Of a DNA stretch of 64,000 nt, positions 1 through 7,684 are shown piece by piece. How positions within the stretch are numbered: position 1 is the stretch's first letter; each line of letters starts with the position of its first letter. The notes beneath the pieces were generated by a model. The model saw nothing but the letters and a program-made list of their open reading frames with translations, had not been told where the DNA came from and ran no database searches. The position numbers were made by a program, and so were the translations under genes. Source of the stretch: Marisalimonas marina (lineage in GTDB: Bacteria; Pseudomonadota; Alphaproteobacteria; Puniceispirillales; Marisalimonadaceae); NCBI GenBank assembly GCA_038131365.1, contig JAYPPH010000003.1, forward strand, positions 1 to 64,000, in the 5' to 3' direction.

Positions 1-333
1 ATAAAACTATGTTTTTTAGATGTTGCAGACACGTCTGAGAAGAGAAATTATGGCTTAATGAATAGAAAGTCTATTACTCCTAACTCAGGAATGTTATTTA
101 TTTGGAAAAATTCTCAAAAAAGAACTTTTTGGATGAAAAATACAAATTTTGATCTTGATTTGTTTTTTTTAGACAAAGAAGGACAAGTAATAGAAATACA
201 TAAAAAAGCAAAAGCCTTCAGTGAGGATATAATTTATAGCAAAATTAAAGCAATGTTTGTACTTGAGCTTGGAGCTAATCAACATCAAATTAAAAAAGGG
301 GACAAGCTTAATTGTGGTTATTTAAATTTGTGA
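1..333 (+). CDS. DUF192 family protein (5' end outside window)
   Basis: The frame is open from base 1, so the N-terminus (probably a signal peptide) lies outside the window. The visible part matches the DUF192 fold from near its start: a LDVADTSEKRNYGLMNRKS stretch, then GMLFIW, a FWMKNT motif and a C-terminal VLELGANQHQIKKGDKL block. In this family these form a small secreted or periplasmic beta-rich domain of unknown biochemical role, about 150 residues long. An ATG at base 58 is an internal methionine, not the start, because the conserved domain begins before it. The gene ends about 70 bases before a tRNA-Pro on the same strand. Composition is AT-rich like the chromosomal genes after 11.5 kb, so it is taken as core. 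Confidence 0.85.
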   Translation: MKLCFLDVADTSEKRNYGLMNRKSITPNSGMLFIWKNSQKRTFWMKNTNFDLDLFFLDKEGQVIEIHKKAKAFSEDIIYSKIKAMFVLELGANQHQIKKGDKLNCGYLNL

Positions 334-401
334 TAAAATTTTATATCAAAATGAAAGTAAAGCTTGCTTTTGATAATTTCTAAAGTATAAATCGAGATGT
401 T

Positions 402-478
<77 letters not shown>

Positions 479-578
479 ACTTAAGTTCTTGATAATAATA
501 CAAGTTTTTAATCTTACGTTTCTCCATATTCATCAAATGTAACCACTTGATCCACTATTGATCCAGTGAGGTTATGTT

Positions 579-1553
579 ATGGCGTCTATAATTAAGAGAA
601 ATGATAAGTGGTTTGTTAGAGTAAGGAAGCACGGACAACCATTACAATCTAAAACATTTAATATAAAAAAAGATGCCCAAAGGTGGGCAGTTATGATTGA
701 GCGAGAGTTAGATCAAGGACTTACAGGCTGTGTTGATAAATCTGTAACATTAGGAGATTTACTTAAACGTTACTTAAAAGAAGTTACCCCTCATAAAAAG
801 AGCCATGATAAGGAGGCATGGAGGATTAAGGCCCTACTTAAGAGGTCTATATCAGGAGTTAGCTTAAGTAATTTAAACTCTGCAATTATATCGAGTTATA
901 AATACTCAAGACTTGCTGATGGTGCAAGAACAACCAGATATGACTTGGCCTTAATAAGGCATTGTCTTGAGTTTGCAAGACTGGAGTGGGGTTATTACCT
1001 GCCAACTAATCCTGTTGATCTAGTATCCAAGCCTAAGCTTAACAAACCACGGGATAGGCGTGTAGGAAAGGATGATATCAACGCCTTGATGCATGCTTTA
1101 AGATATACAAAAGTGACTTACCTTAAGCCGTTGATACTGATTGCCATAGAAACAGGATTGCGACAGGGAGAGCTTGTTAAGTTAATGTGGTGTGATGTCG
1201 ATTTAGATAGTCGCCTACTCAAGGTTAGGGACACCAAGAACGGAGAGGATAGGGTAGTTCCCCTGTCAAACAAAGCCTTATCAATCCTTAAATTGCTACC
1301 AAGACTAGGTGAGGCAGTATTTAACGCAAGTCACTCATCACTTCAAAACGCATGGAAGAGGTTAATAAAGAGATCTGGTTTAATTGATCTTCACTTCCAT
1401 GATTTAAGGCATGAGGCTATATCACGGTTCATAGAGCGAGGGTTAACTATTCCAGAAGCGGCTTCTATTAGTGGTCACAAAACTCAGTCAATGCTTCTTA
1501 GGTATGCCCATCCAGACCTTAGTTACATCAAGAAGAAGGTTATGAGTTTTTAG
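579..1553 (+). CDS. Tyrosine recombinase / phage-type integrase
   Basis: This 324-residue protein is a site-specific tyrosine recombinase, expected to insert and excise the island at the neighbouring tRNA-Pro. The catalytic set is complete: R195 (TGLRQGEL), K220 (DTKNGEDR), H274 and R277 (HDLRHE), H300 (SGHK) and nucleophile Y309 (LLRYAH). Residues 1-50 look like an arm-binding or AP2-like N-terminal domain (KWFVRVRKHGQ), and residues 55-150 the core-binding domain. The ATG at 579 has a GAGG ribosome site eight bases upstream. Length is usual for small island integrases. Base composition lies between the AT-rich chromosome and the GC-rich cargo, so it probably came with the element. The gene looks intact. 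Confidence 0.95.
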   Translation: MASIIKRNDKWFVRVRKHGQPLQSKTFNIKKDAQRWAVMIERELDQGLTGCVDKSVTLGDLLKRYLKEVTPHKKSHDKEAWRIKALLKRSISGVSLSNLNSAIISSYKYSRLADGARTTRYDLALIRHCLEFARLEWGYYLPTNPVDLVSKPKLNKPRDRRVGKDDINALMHALRYTKVTYLKPLILIAIETGLRQGELVKLMWCDVDLDSRLLKVRDTKNGEDRVVPLSNKALSILKLLPRLGEAVFNASHSSLQNAWKRLIKRSGLIDLHFHDLRHEAISRFIERGLTIPEAASISGHKTQSMLLRYAHPDLSYIKKKVMSF

Positions 1554-1710
1554 GTACCATATCCTGGAATTTTATACCCCATGGGATTGATGAAATAGAT
1601 CATTTCAAAAAAAGGGTTAAAGAGGTGTTGTTATTGTTGTTATTTTATTTTAGCATTTACTTAACACATTAAAGATTAGCTGTGTAATAGCTAAAGATTA
1701 TTAGTCTACG

Positions 1711-1729
1711 ATCTGTAACAACTACAGAT
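1711..1729. repeat. Perfect 7-bp inverted repeat, possible MerR operator
   Basis: ATCTGTA and TACAGAT arms flank ACAAC, 31 bases before the ATG of a MerR remnant. MerR-family operators are dyads of this kind, but I could not find a convincing -10/-35 pair around it. Apart from this repeat I see nothing in 1554-1759. Confidence 0.35.
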
Positions 1730-1759
1730 GTAAGAAGTTTTTTGAAGGGGTCATTAGTA

Positions 1760-1940
1760 ATGAATGACAAGGGTTATGCCATTGATGAGGTGTCAAAAAA
1801 GACCGGAGTAAATATCGAAACCATCCGGTATTACTAACGTACCAATCTCCTGCCTAAACCTGATCAAACACCGGGCGGAAACAGGCAATACAATCGATGA
1901 ACAGCTAAAACAATTGACGTTCGTCAGGCGCAGCCGTGGC
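1760..1940 (+). pseudogene. MerR-family regulator, N-terminal remnant
   Basis: Translation from the ATG at 1760 gives the start of a MerR DNA-binding domain (YAIDEVSKKTGVNIETIRYY). An in-frame TAA at 1835 replaces the expected GAA of the YYER motif. After it the same frame continues with NLLPKPDQTPGGNRQYN, typical of the MerR wing, and a further shift then gives DEQLKQLTFVRRSRG. The match stops there, about halfway through the family, where a reverse-strand fragment of another gene begins. A stop, a frameshift and loss of the C-terminal sensing part make it non-functional. This is the left edge of the GC-rich module. Confidence 0.8.
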
Positions 1941-2049
1941 AAAGGTTACTATGCTTATCGATCCGTAGTGCGCGGCAACTGCGGCGGCAGTTGCACTGTC
2001 GATACGCGCCGTCCATTTCAAAAGCACGTATCCTAAAAACGGCTGTAAA
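1935..2049 (-). pseudogene. SbtA-like bicarbonate transporter, internal fragment
   Basis: On the minus strand, in a different frame from the LspA fragment that precedes it, the translation LLKWTARIDSATAAA followed by AHYGSISIVTF resembles a conserved stretch of sodium-dependent bicarbonate transporters (SbtA, PF05982), where an AAxAAHYGSxSxVTF pattern recurs. Only about 40 residues are present. The fragment is joined to the N-terminal part of LspA on one side and runs into a MerR remnant on the other. The family assignment rests on recall of one motif and should be tested with a profile search. Confidence 0.45.
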
Positions 2050-2254
2050 AAGCCGACAGTCCCCACCAAGGCATGCCCCCGAACATCCCGAAGCTAACCC
2101 CATCATTTTGAACATACACAAGGTCGAATATGGGTAAGATTTGAATGCCGGTGGCAAACGAGGATGCGTTGTCCATGACAAAGAACTTCGTGACTTGATC
2201 CACGAAAAGAGCGATCAACACGGTAGTCAGGCCGGGAAGGATGAATATCTTCAT
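2033..2254 (-). pseudogene. lspA: Signal peptidase II (LspA), truncated N-terminal fragment
   Basis: The frame starts MKIFILPGLTTVLIALFVDQ and keeps the first LspA signatures: a membrane segment with the DQ motif (residues 18-19) and the LVYVQNDGVSFGMFGG block corresponding to the family's NxGxxFG motif. The match ends at PWWGLSAF, about residue 70 of an expected 150-170, so the catalytic aspartates of the later motifs are missing. It would have been the last gene of the metal operon, starting five bases after the ZIP gene stop. LspA paralogues often sit beside CDF and MerR genes in metal-resistance clusters, which fits the neighbours. Confidence 0.8.
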
Positions 2255-2259
2255 CTTTT

Positions 2260-3041
2260 TTATCCGAGCCAGACGTCCAAAAACAGCATGATGACCAAGC
2301 CGATCGCAAGGCCAAGTGTTGCCTTGTTCTGATGACCGCTTCGGTGGGTTTCAGGAATGATCTCGTGACTGATAACGTAGAGCATCGCACCTGCGGCAAA
2401 CGCCAAACCCCAAGGAAGAAGCGGTTCGGAGATCGTGATGATCCCCGCACCCAAAAGCCCTCCAATGGGTTCAACCATGCCAGTTAATGCGGCGATCCCC
2501 AAGCCCGGACTTTCGAATACCCTTCGCCGAGCAGTGACACCGCGACGGCCAGACCTTCGGGCGCGTTCTGCAGCCCGATCCCGATCGCAAGCGGCATACC
2601 ACCTGACACACCGTCCGCGCCGAAGCCGACGCCAACAGCGAGCCCTTCAGGAAAATTGTGGATCGTGATGGCGATAATGAACAACCACACCCGTCGAAGG
2701 GATGCTGCCTCCGGCCCTTCGCGACCTGTGCTGAAATGCTCATGCGGGAGTTTCTCGTTCATGAGTGCCACGGCACCCATCCCGAGGAGGATCGCAATAC
2801 ACACAATAGCTGCCGGTGCGGCCTCGTTCACATACCGTAGTTCAGCAGCATCAAGTGCCGGTATAATCAAGGAAAAGAACGATGCCGCCAGCATCACGCC
2901 TGCTGCGAAACCAAGTGAGAGGTCTCGGGTATCGCGAGACGGTACGCGACCAAAAAGCACGGGTATTGCGCCAATGGCGGTCATTGAACCTGCGGCAAGA
3001 CTACCCAGAAATCCGAGCATGATGGGGGAGAGAGTGTCCAA
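2260..3041 (-). pseudogene. ZIP-family metal transporter, interrupted by a frameshift
   Basis: Two overlapping frames together make one ZIP (GufA-like) transporter. The first (3041-2484) starts with TTG and contains the conserved helix IHNFPEGLAVGVGFG and the next one, QNAPEGLAVAVSLL. These hold the His, Asn and Glu ligands of the metal site. The second (from about 2502 to 2260) continues with MVEPIGGLLGAG and the last two membrane helices. The frames join near 2515 (SKVRAWG versus SPGLGIAAL) and one lost base would explain the break. ZIP proteins usually move zinc or iron into the cytoplasm. It lies 26 bases after the DUF411 gene in the same operon. Unless the frameshift is a sequencing error, the product lacks about a third of its length. 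Confidence 0.85.
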
Positions 3042-3067
3042 ATTTATATCTTTCGTTGTAAATCTCT

Positions 3068-3517
3068 TCAGTCGCCAGAATAGCTTGAGAAGACTTCTGT
3101 CGACCCGTCGTTGTTGATGAGAAACACGTCGTAGGCCTCACGCCAGCGGCTCTGATCCATACCAGGCGAGCCAAGCGGCATGTCCGGCACCGCGAGGCCT
3201 ACTGCGTCTGGTCTTTCGCTGAGTAACCTGCGTATATCACCCGCTGGGACATGGCCTTCGATCACATATCCGTCGATGAGCCCCGTGTGACAGGACACCA
3301 TACGTTGCGGAACGCCATTATCGAGTTTGAAGCGTACAAAAAGGCCTGCAAACATATCCTCACCTGTGGGTTCAAAGCCGTTTTCTTCGAGGTGTTTCAT
3401 CCACGCTAGGCAGCACCCGCAGCCATTCGTCTTAATAACTTCAATTTGGGTCGCTTGGGCGATGGCCTGAGCGGCGAAGCTCATTGAAAAAAGGGTTGCG
3501 AGCGTAAAAAGCTTCAT
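3068..3517 (-). CDS. DUF411 metal-binding periplasmic protein
   Basis: A 149-residue protein with a signal peptide (about residues 1-21, cleavage after AQAIA or AQATQ) and a CGCC cluster (C33, C35, C36) followed by a C-terminal AVPDMPLGSPGM motif, both typical of DUF411. Members accompany copper and other metal resistance genes and are thought to bind metal in the periplasm. The mechanism is not established. The start overlaps the end of the SCO1 gene by four bases (ATGA), indicating translational coupling. A further conserved-looking HTG motif lies near residue 77. The gene appears intact and shares the high GC content of the module. Confidence 0.88.
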   Translation of the reverse strand: MKLFTLATLFSMSFAAQAIAQATQIEVIKTNGCGCCLAWMKHLEENGFEPTGEDMFAGLFVRFKLDNGVPQRMVSCHTGLIDGYVIEGHVPAGDIRRLLSERPDAVGLAVPDMPLGSPGMDQSRWREAYDVFLINNDGSTEVFSSYSGD

Positions 3518-4137
3518 GAGGATTGTTCTCCGGTTCTTGCAAGGACGCGGCGGATTTTTGGCACCGCGAATTCCCGTTGTTCATGGTAGTCTATTGTGCC
3601 GGAAAACTGCCCCTCAGCATCAAAGAGAAAGACGCTTGCCGTATGGTTCATCGTATAGTCGCCGTCCGTGGCGACCTTTTCATAGCGCGCACGGAAGCCA
3701 GCGGCAGCGCGCGCTGTCTCTTCAAGCGTCCCGTTCCAGCCTTGGATAGCAGGGTGAAAATAATTGACATATTCCGCCATGGCGTCCACGGTATCGCGCT
3801 CCGGATCGACCGTGATGAACACGACGTTCATGTCCGCAACATCATCTCCAAGGTCGTCAAGCCAGCCAGAAATATCCGACAATGTGGTTGGGCAAACATC
3901 GGGGCAGTATGTGAAGCCAAAAAACACCATGGATGGATTGCCCAGAAGCGACGCGGGTCCGACGGTTGCACCGCCTTGATCGGTCATCTGAAAGTCCATC
4001 TGGGTGAGCGGCAAGGGTCGCTGAGCTACAGGTTCAGGCGCGCCGGGACCGTTCACTCGCCACCAGCCAATAAATAGCGTGAGCGCAAGCGCCCCGCTTA
4101 TTGCGGCACCATAAGTGAAAAGGGTTCTTCGGTTCAT
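3514..4137 (-). CDS. SCO1/SenC family copper-binding thioredoxin-like protein
   Basis: The 207-residue product has an N-terminal membrane anchor (residues 10-26), a thioredoxin-like fold and the SCO signature: a CxxxC metal/thiol motif at C78 and C82 (FTYCPDVCP) and a distal histidine H165 (YTMNHTASV). SCO proteins bind copper and reduce or metallate the CuA site of cytochrome oxidase. Some act only as thiol reductants. Here it sits between a PCuAC copper chaperone and DUF411 in a MerR-controlled operon, pointing to periplasmic copper handling. Its ATG overlaps the upstream stop in a TGATG arrangement. Intact, with GC-rich codon use like its neighbours. Confidence 0.93.
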   Translation of the reverse strand: MNRRTLFTYGAAISGALALTLFIGWWRVNGPGAPEPVAQRPLPLTQMDFQMTDQGGATVGPASLLGNPSMVFFGFTYCPDVCPTTLSDISGWLDDLGDDVADMNVVFITVDPERDTVDAMAEYVNYFHPAIQGWNGTLEETARAAAGFRARYEKVATDGDYTMNHTASVFLFDAEGQFSGTIDYHEQREFAVPKIRRVLARTGEQSS

Positions 4138-4598
4138 CAGCCTTCCGGACCGAGCGCCGCAATGCCAAAAATTGGAACGTCAACAGTCAGTGTCCCGCCA
4201 TCGGCAAAGTTTAAGGTTAGCTGAAACGTCTCGCCTTCGATCATCTTGGCTTGCAACCGCATCAGCATCGCATGCATGCCGCCTGGCTCCAGCGAGACAC
4301 TCTCGCCCGGAGAAATGTTGATTTCACCGACAGGGCCCATGGAACTGACACCATTTGAATCAGTCGTGGTTTCGTGGATGTCCGGCATCATGGCCAATGG
4401 GGTTTCCAGCCCGACCAATGTCACCGGGTCAGTGCCCGTGTTGCGCAGGGTCATGTAGGCTACGCCCGGACGGTTGGTACCGATAGACGCGCGGGCCCAT
4501 GCGTCTTCGATCACAATGTCTTCCGAACCCGCAAGGGAAGCTGTAGGCAATCCGACCAGAATACTGAATGCAAGGGCATGGAAGGTAGATTTTCTCAT
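4137..4598 (-). CDS. PCuAC-type periplasmic copper chaperone
   Basis: The start is set at the ATG at 4598 (MRKSTFHALAFSILVG), which opens a clear signal peptide ending near SLA and has an AGGA ribosome site about eight bases upstream. A longer upstream frame has no such features. The mature part holds the PCuAC copper site: a methionine/histidine cluster MMPDIH followed later by GGMHAML, matching the family's HxnMx21-22HxM arrangement. These proteins carry Cu(I) in the periplasm and often work with SCO proteins in building the CuA centre of cytochrome oxidase. The following gene here is SCO1, overlapping by one base. About 153 residues, normal for the family. Confidence 0.92.
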   Translation of the reverse strand: MRKSTFHALAFSILVGLPTASLAGSEDIVIEDAWARASIGTNRPGVAYMTLRNTGTDPVTLVGLETPLAMMPDIHETTTDSNGVSSMGPVGEINISPGESVSLEPGGMHAMLMRLQAKMIEGETFQLTLNFADGGTLTVDVPIFGIAALGPEG

Positions 4599-4623
4599 AG
4601 GTTTGTTCCTGATAGTTTTCTGG

Positions 4624-5241
4624 TCATGATCCATTCGCCGAGACTTCCGCAGCCACGAGGGCGCGCAACTCATCTGCGCCGAAGGGATCAAGAGGTTTTC
4701 CATTTACGAAGAAGGTGGGTGTCTGGCGCACGCCAACCGCTTCCACATCGGCGCGATCTTGATTGAGAACGCCAACGGTCTGAGGAGCCATCATCTGCGT
4801 TTGCGCGTTGTCAGCGTTAAGACCAGCTTGTTCAGCGATCGCAAGGATTAAACCGGGCGCGGGGGCACCATGGGAGGCCCACCGGGGCTGGAACTCAAGG
4901 AGTGCTTCGAGGACCGGCTCAAAAACGCCCTGCATGCGTGCCGCTTCGAGCACACGAATGGCCACGACGCGAACTTTCCCCTGAAACTCGGAAAGTATCT
5001 TTTTCACCACGGGATGGAAGGCGCGGCATGCTTCGCACGCGGGATCGAAGAATTCGACGATGGTGACGGGCGCATCTTTTGCTCCAAAGACCGGCGAATG
5101 GGGTCTTACCAGCGGCGCTTCATTTGATACTGGTTTTGTGACCGCCACTTCCTTGCTTGTCGGGGAGTAAAGAAGGCCACCGATGGCAAATAGTCCGACT
5201 GCTACTACGGCGGTCACGATGATCAGGGTTCGACGGTTCAT
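4624..5241 (-). CDS. DsbA-family thiol:disulfide protein
   Basis: This 205-residue protein has an N-terminal membrane anchor (residues 5-24) and a thioredoxin fold with active site C69-E-A-C72 (FFDPACEACRAFHP) and a cis-proline loop (RQTPTFFVNG). It belongs to the thioredoxin_4/DsbA-like group that introduces or rearranges disulfides in periplasmic proteins. It overlaps dsbB by four bases, so the pair is probably a functional oxidant couple. Between KVRVVAI and RVLEAARMQG the sequence seems about a dozen residues shorter than relatives as I remember them (where an RYxPFH-type segment usually follows), which may be an in-frame deletion. If real, folding may be affected. Confidence 0.88.
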   Translation of the reverse strand: MNRRTLIIVTAVVAVGLFAIGGLLYSPTSKEVAVTKPVSNEAPLVRPHSPVFGAKDAPVTIVEFFDPACEACRAFHPVVKKILSEFQGKVRVVAIRVLEAARMQGVFEPVLEALLEFQPRWASHGAPAPGLILAIAEQAGLNADNAQTQMMAPQTVGVLNQDRADVEAVGVRQTPTFFVNGKPLDPFGADELRALVAAEVSANGS

Positions 5242-5666
5242 GAAGATCTCTTTCTAAAGGGAACGGTCAGCAACAAAATGATGGCACTGAAGGAGAAAAC
5301 GGACAGGTACGGTAGCGGCAGAACGCCAAACAGCACTTGATCTTCTCCCGAGCATGATGGTCCGTTGCGTTCACAGGGTTGAATTGGTTCGGGGATGATC
5401 CCGACGAAAAGCAGGCTATGCCAAAGTGCGATCAAGCCGCCAATCAATGCCAAAGGAATAACGTAGTGCCGAACCGCATGATCGGCTCGAAAACTCGCAA
5501 GCCCCAGGATAAGTGCCAGCGGAAACATGGCGATCCGTTGGTACCAGCAAAGAACACAGGGTGTTCGTCCCATGACTTCCCCGATGAACAGGGCCCCGAG
5601 GGTCGCGGTCAAAGCAATCAGCCATGCGAGATACAAGGCGTTGGTTTGATGGGAGGTGTTCTGCAT
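5238..5666 (-). CDS. dsbB: DsbB-like disulfide bond formation protein
   Basis: The product from the ATG at 5666 is 142 residues with four membrane helices. It carries the two periplasmic cysteine pairs of DsbB: C37-V-L-C40 (RTPCVLCWYQR) and C98/C105 (IQPCERNGPSCSG). The CxxCWYQR motif binds quinone in the family, passing electrons from DsbA to the respiratory chain. The longer frame running upstream is a GC-rich shadow over the CDF gene and is ignored. It lies 14 bases after the CDF gene and overlaps the DsbA gene. Relatives of this short type occur next to metal-resistance genes. Confidence 0.93.
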   Translation of the reverse strand: MQNTSHQTNALYLAWLIALTATLGALFIGEVMGRTPCVLCWYQRIAMFPLALILGLASFRADHAVRHYVIPLALIGGLIALWHSLLFVGIIPEPIQPCERNGPSCSGEDQVLFGVLPLPYLSVFSFSAIILLLTVPFRKRSS

Positions 5667-5680
5667 GGTGCTACCCGACC

Positions 5681-6316
5681 TCACTCGCCCGTCGCGGGAA
5701 CGGCACAATGTTGCATTTCTCCCCACGCCTGACGCACGATCTGCGTGGCCGACCAGAGGAACAGGCCGGCCATGAGAGCGGCGACAATAAGGTCTGGCCA
5801 CGCAGTCCCGGTAAAATAGACACCGGCTGCCGCCCCGATGACGGCCACATTTCCGATGGCGTCGTTGCGGCTGCAGAGCCAGACGGAGCGAACGTTCGCG
5901 TCGCCGTCCTTGAATCGCATGAGAAGGACGACGCTTGCAAGGTTTGCCAAAAGCGCCAACAACCCGACACCGCCCATGACTGTCGCGGACGGCACGCCGA
6001 GGACGAGAACTTGATAAGCGGTCGATCCAAATACCCATAGCCCCATGGCCGCAAGGCTGAGCCCCTTGATGAGTGCCGCCGTCGCGCGGACGTGCAGGGC
6101 CATGCCGATGACGTAGAGGCTGATGGCGTAAGTGGTCGTATCGCCGAGGAAATCGAGGGCGTCCGCCTGCAGCGCCTTCGACCCCGCGAAAGCGCCCGCC
6201 GCCATCTCAACGATGAACATAGCGCCGTTGATGGCGATGACGATCCACAATGCCCGCTTGAATGCGGCGGAAACGCCGTCGAATTGGGCATCTTGTCCGC
6301 AGCAACTTGCACTCAT
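5681..6316 (-). CDS. CDF-family cation efflux transporter
   Basis: A cation diffusion facilitator, about 211 residues. The start at 6316 (MSASCCGQ) is preferred over 6352 because an AGGAG ribosome site lies seven bases ahead of it and the resulting N-terminal Cys-Cys pair is typical of the small CzcD-like group. Counting from 6352, the metal-site acids are D67/D71 in helix II (DALDFLGD) and an ND pair in helix V (SRNDAIGN). The family exports zinc, cadmium or similar divalent ions using the proton gradient. It lacks the large cytoplasmic C-terminal domain of classical CzcD. It is the first gene of the operon and faces a divergent MerR gene with a MerR-type promoter between them. Confidence 0.92.
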   Translation of the reverse strand: MSASCCGQDAQFDGVSAAFKRALWIVIAINGAMFIVEMAAGAFAGSKALQADALDFLGDTTTYAISLYVIGMALHVRATAALIKGLSLAAMGLWVFGSTAYQVLVLGVPSATVMGGVGLLALLANLASVVLLMRFKDGDANVRSVWLCSRNDAIGNVAVIGAAAGVYFTGTAWPDLIVAALMAGLFLWSATQIVRQAWGEMQHCAVPATGE

Positions 6317-6388
6317 ACCTTGCTCCTGTAATTCATTATCGAGGCTTGTCATCCAATTGAACGACGCCTTGAAAGCCCCTAGTCTGAG

Positions 6389-6419
6389 ATACTAATATCT
6401 ACAATCGTTGTAGGAGCAA
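6389..6419 (-). promoter_or_regulatory. MerR-type promoter of the metal operon
   Basis: Reading the minus strand, a -35 TTGCTC (6419-6414) and a -10 TAGTAT (6394-6389) are separated by 19 bases. The spacer contains the perfect dyad CTACAA-CGA-TTGTAG (6399-6413). A 19-20 base spacer with a dyad inside is the hallmark of MerR-activated promoters, which need DNA untwisting by the regulator. It drives the CDF operon. The divergent regulator gene begins 12 bases beyond the -35 box, so it can repress itself from the same site. Confidence 0.8.
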
Positions 6420-6431
6420 GAGGAAAATTTG

Positions 6432-6887
6432 ATGAACGTAAGAGATATTTCAATTGGCGAACTGGCAGAAAGAGCTGGTTGCACTGTCCAGATCATTCGG
6501 CACTACGAGAAAATCGGTCTGTTGCCGGATACGAGGCGCACCAGCGGCAATCGGCGCATCTATTCAGAAGATCAGGCCTCGAGGCTGATCTTTATCCGTC
6601 ACAGCCGGGAGCTGGGTTTCAGTCTGGACGATATTCGCCAATTGCTGTCGTTTTCGGATCAGCCCGAACAGTCGTGTGAACAAGTGGACGCCATCGCACG
6701 CGAGCACCTGCACGGTGTCCAGGAACGCTTGGGCCGCCTGCGCTCTATGGAACGGGAATTGAAGCGCATGGTCCGCGAGTGTGGTGGCGGGAAAGTTGCG
6801 GAATGCCGGATCATTGAGGTTCTGGCTGATCATTCGAATTGTTTGAACGAGAGACATCCCACGGCCAAATCACGGGGACCGCGATGA
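6432..6887 (+). CDS. MerR-family metal sensor (ZntR/CadR/PbrR type)
   Basis: A 151-residue regulator with a MerR winged-helix domain (ISIGELAERAGCTVQIIRHY, then GLLPDTRRTSGNRRIY) and a dimerisation helix. The sensing cysteines match the zinc/cadmium/lead branch: a Cys in QSCEQVD, then C in RECGGGKVAEC and a C-terminal DHSNC. CadR, PbrR and ZntR use equivalent positions to bind divalent metal. The ATG at 6432 has AGGA seven bases upstream. It is divergent from the CDF gene and shares the 19-base-spacer promoter, so its direct target is the efflux operon that also contains the DsbA/DsbB and copper-chaperone genes. The sequence does not allow the metal to be named with certainty. Confidence 0.93.
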   Translation: MNVRDISIGELAERAGCTVQIIRHYEKIGLLPDTRRTSGNRRIYSEDQASRLIFIRHSRELGFSLDDIRQLLSFSDQPEQSCEQVDAIAREHLHGVQERLGRLRSMERELKRMVRECGGGKVAECRIIEVLADHSNCLNERHPTAKSRGPR

Positions 6888-6998
6888 TATTACGAACCAA
6901 CTACGCTATTTGCGATGTGCCCCTCAAATGACTAGGAACAACAAAAAGGGTTTTCCATTCCGTCAAGTCGTGCAGCTCCGCTGAGCAGTCGTTTCTTT

Positions 6999-7589
6999 TC
7001 ACACCTGGCCTCCAATAACGAACTGATCGTATGTGTCGTGTTCTGTTGGTTCCTCCAAATCGCGGTCCCATTTTCCTGGAGCGTCATCAGGATATAGGAG
7101 AAGAGAGACGGTCATGCGGGTTTTATCGGGAAGTTCCGAGAATATGCTCATTTCCCGAACCTCTTCTTCCCCCAGCCAAATGCCTTTTGGGTGCAGAATT
7201 CCTGTTCGGTTGTCGATCAGCATATCCTGTTTTGCAGCTAAGGATGAAGCAGGCAGCGGGATGATCTCTTGACGACCGCGATAGAATATTCCTGATTTGA
7301 TGAGTGGCTCACTACTCCACGCCCAATCAATAAAGCCTTCCTTGCGCTTTACCTCCGCGCTAGTGCGATCTTGATCCTGGTATAGGTCAAGAAGCTCGCG
7401 ACACTCTTCAATGGTAAAGCCAAACGCGCGGGATCGTCTTATAAATATTAGCTTTCGGACTGATGCATCATCGTAGGTGCGGTACCCGGTATCTGATCGT
7501 GATGGTGCGCTTACCAAACCGATATCTGCATAGTAGCGAACTGTTTTGACGGGCAAGCCAGCCGCCTTGGATGCAGCAGAAATGTTCAT
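6999..7589 (-). CDS. Chimeric MerR-domain protein with unrelated C-terminus
   Basis: The start at 7589 (MNISAASKAAGLPVKTVRYY) has a strong AGGAGG ribosome site. Residues 1 to about 83 are a CueR-like MerR domain with the normal GLVSAPSRSDTGYR wing and RRSRAFGFTIEECRELLDLY helix. Right after SAEVKRK, where CueR relatives continue into the dimer helix and the two metal-binding cysteines, the sequence changes to a GFIDWAWSS tail of about 110 residues. That tail has no cysteines and no MerR similarity that I can see, and I do not recognise its family. It looks like an in-frame splice of two unrelated genes, probably dead as a copper sensor but possibly still DNA-binding. It diverges from another chimeric gene 95 bases away. 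Confidence 0.75.
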   Translation of the reverse strand: MNISAASKAAGLPVKTVRYYADIGLVSAPSRSDTGYRTYDDASVRKLIFIRRSRAFGFTIEECRELLDLYQDQDRTSAEVKRKEGFIDWAWSSEPLIKSGIFYRGRQEIIPLPASSLAAKQDMLIDNRTGILHPKGIWLGEEEVREMSIFSELPDKTRMTVSLLLYPDDAPGKWDRDLEEPTEHDTYDQFVIGGQV

Positions 7590-7684
7590 GCAAATCCTCC
7601 TTGACCTTCCAGTTGCTGGGAAGACTAAATGATAGTCCAAATAGGTGCAACGACTTCGCAAAGACCGATGAAAGGGTAAATGAA

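Noticed and set aside
2103..6331. Many overlapping frames on both strands in the GC-rich module
   Set aside because: High GC content leaves few stops, so shadows are expected. They lack motifs, while the chosen frames carry family motifs and ribosome sites.
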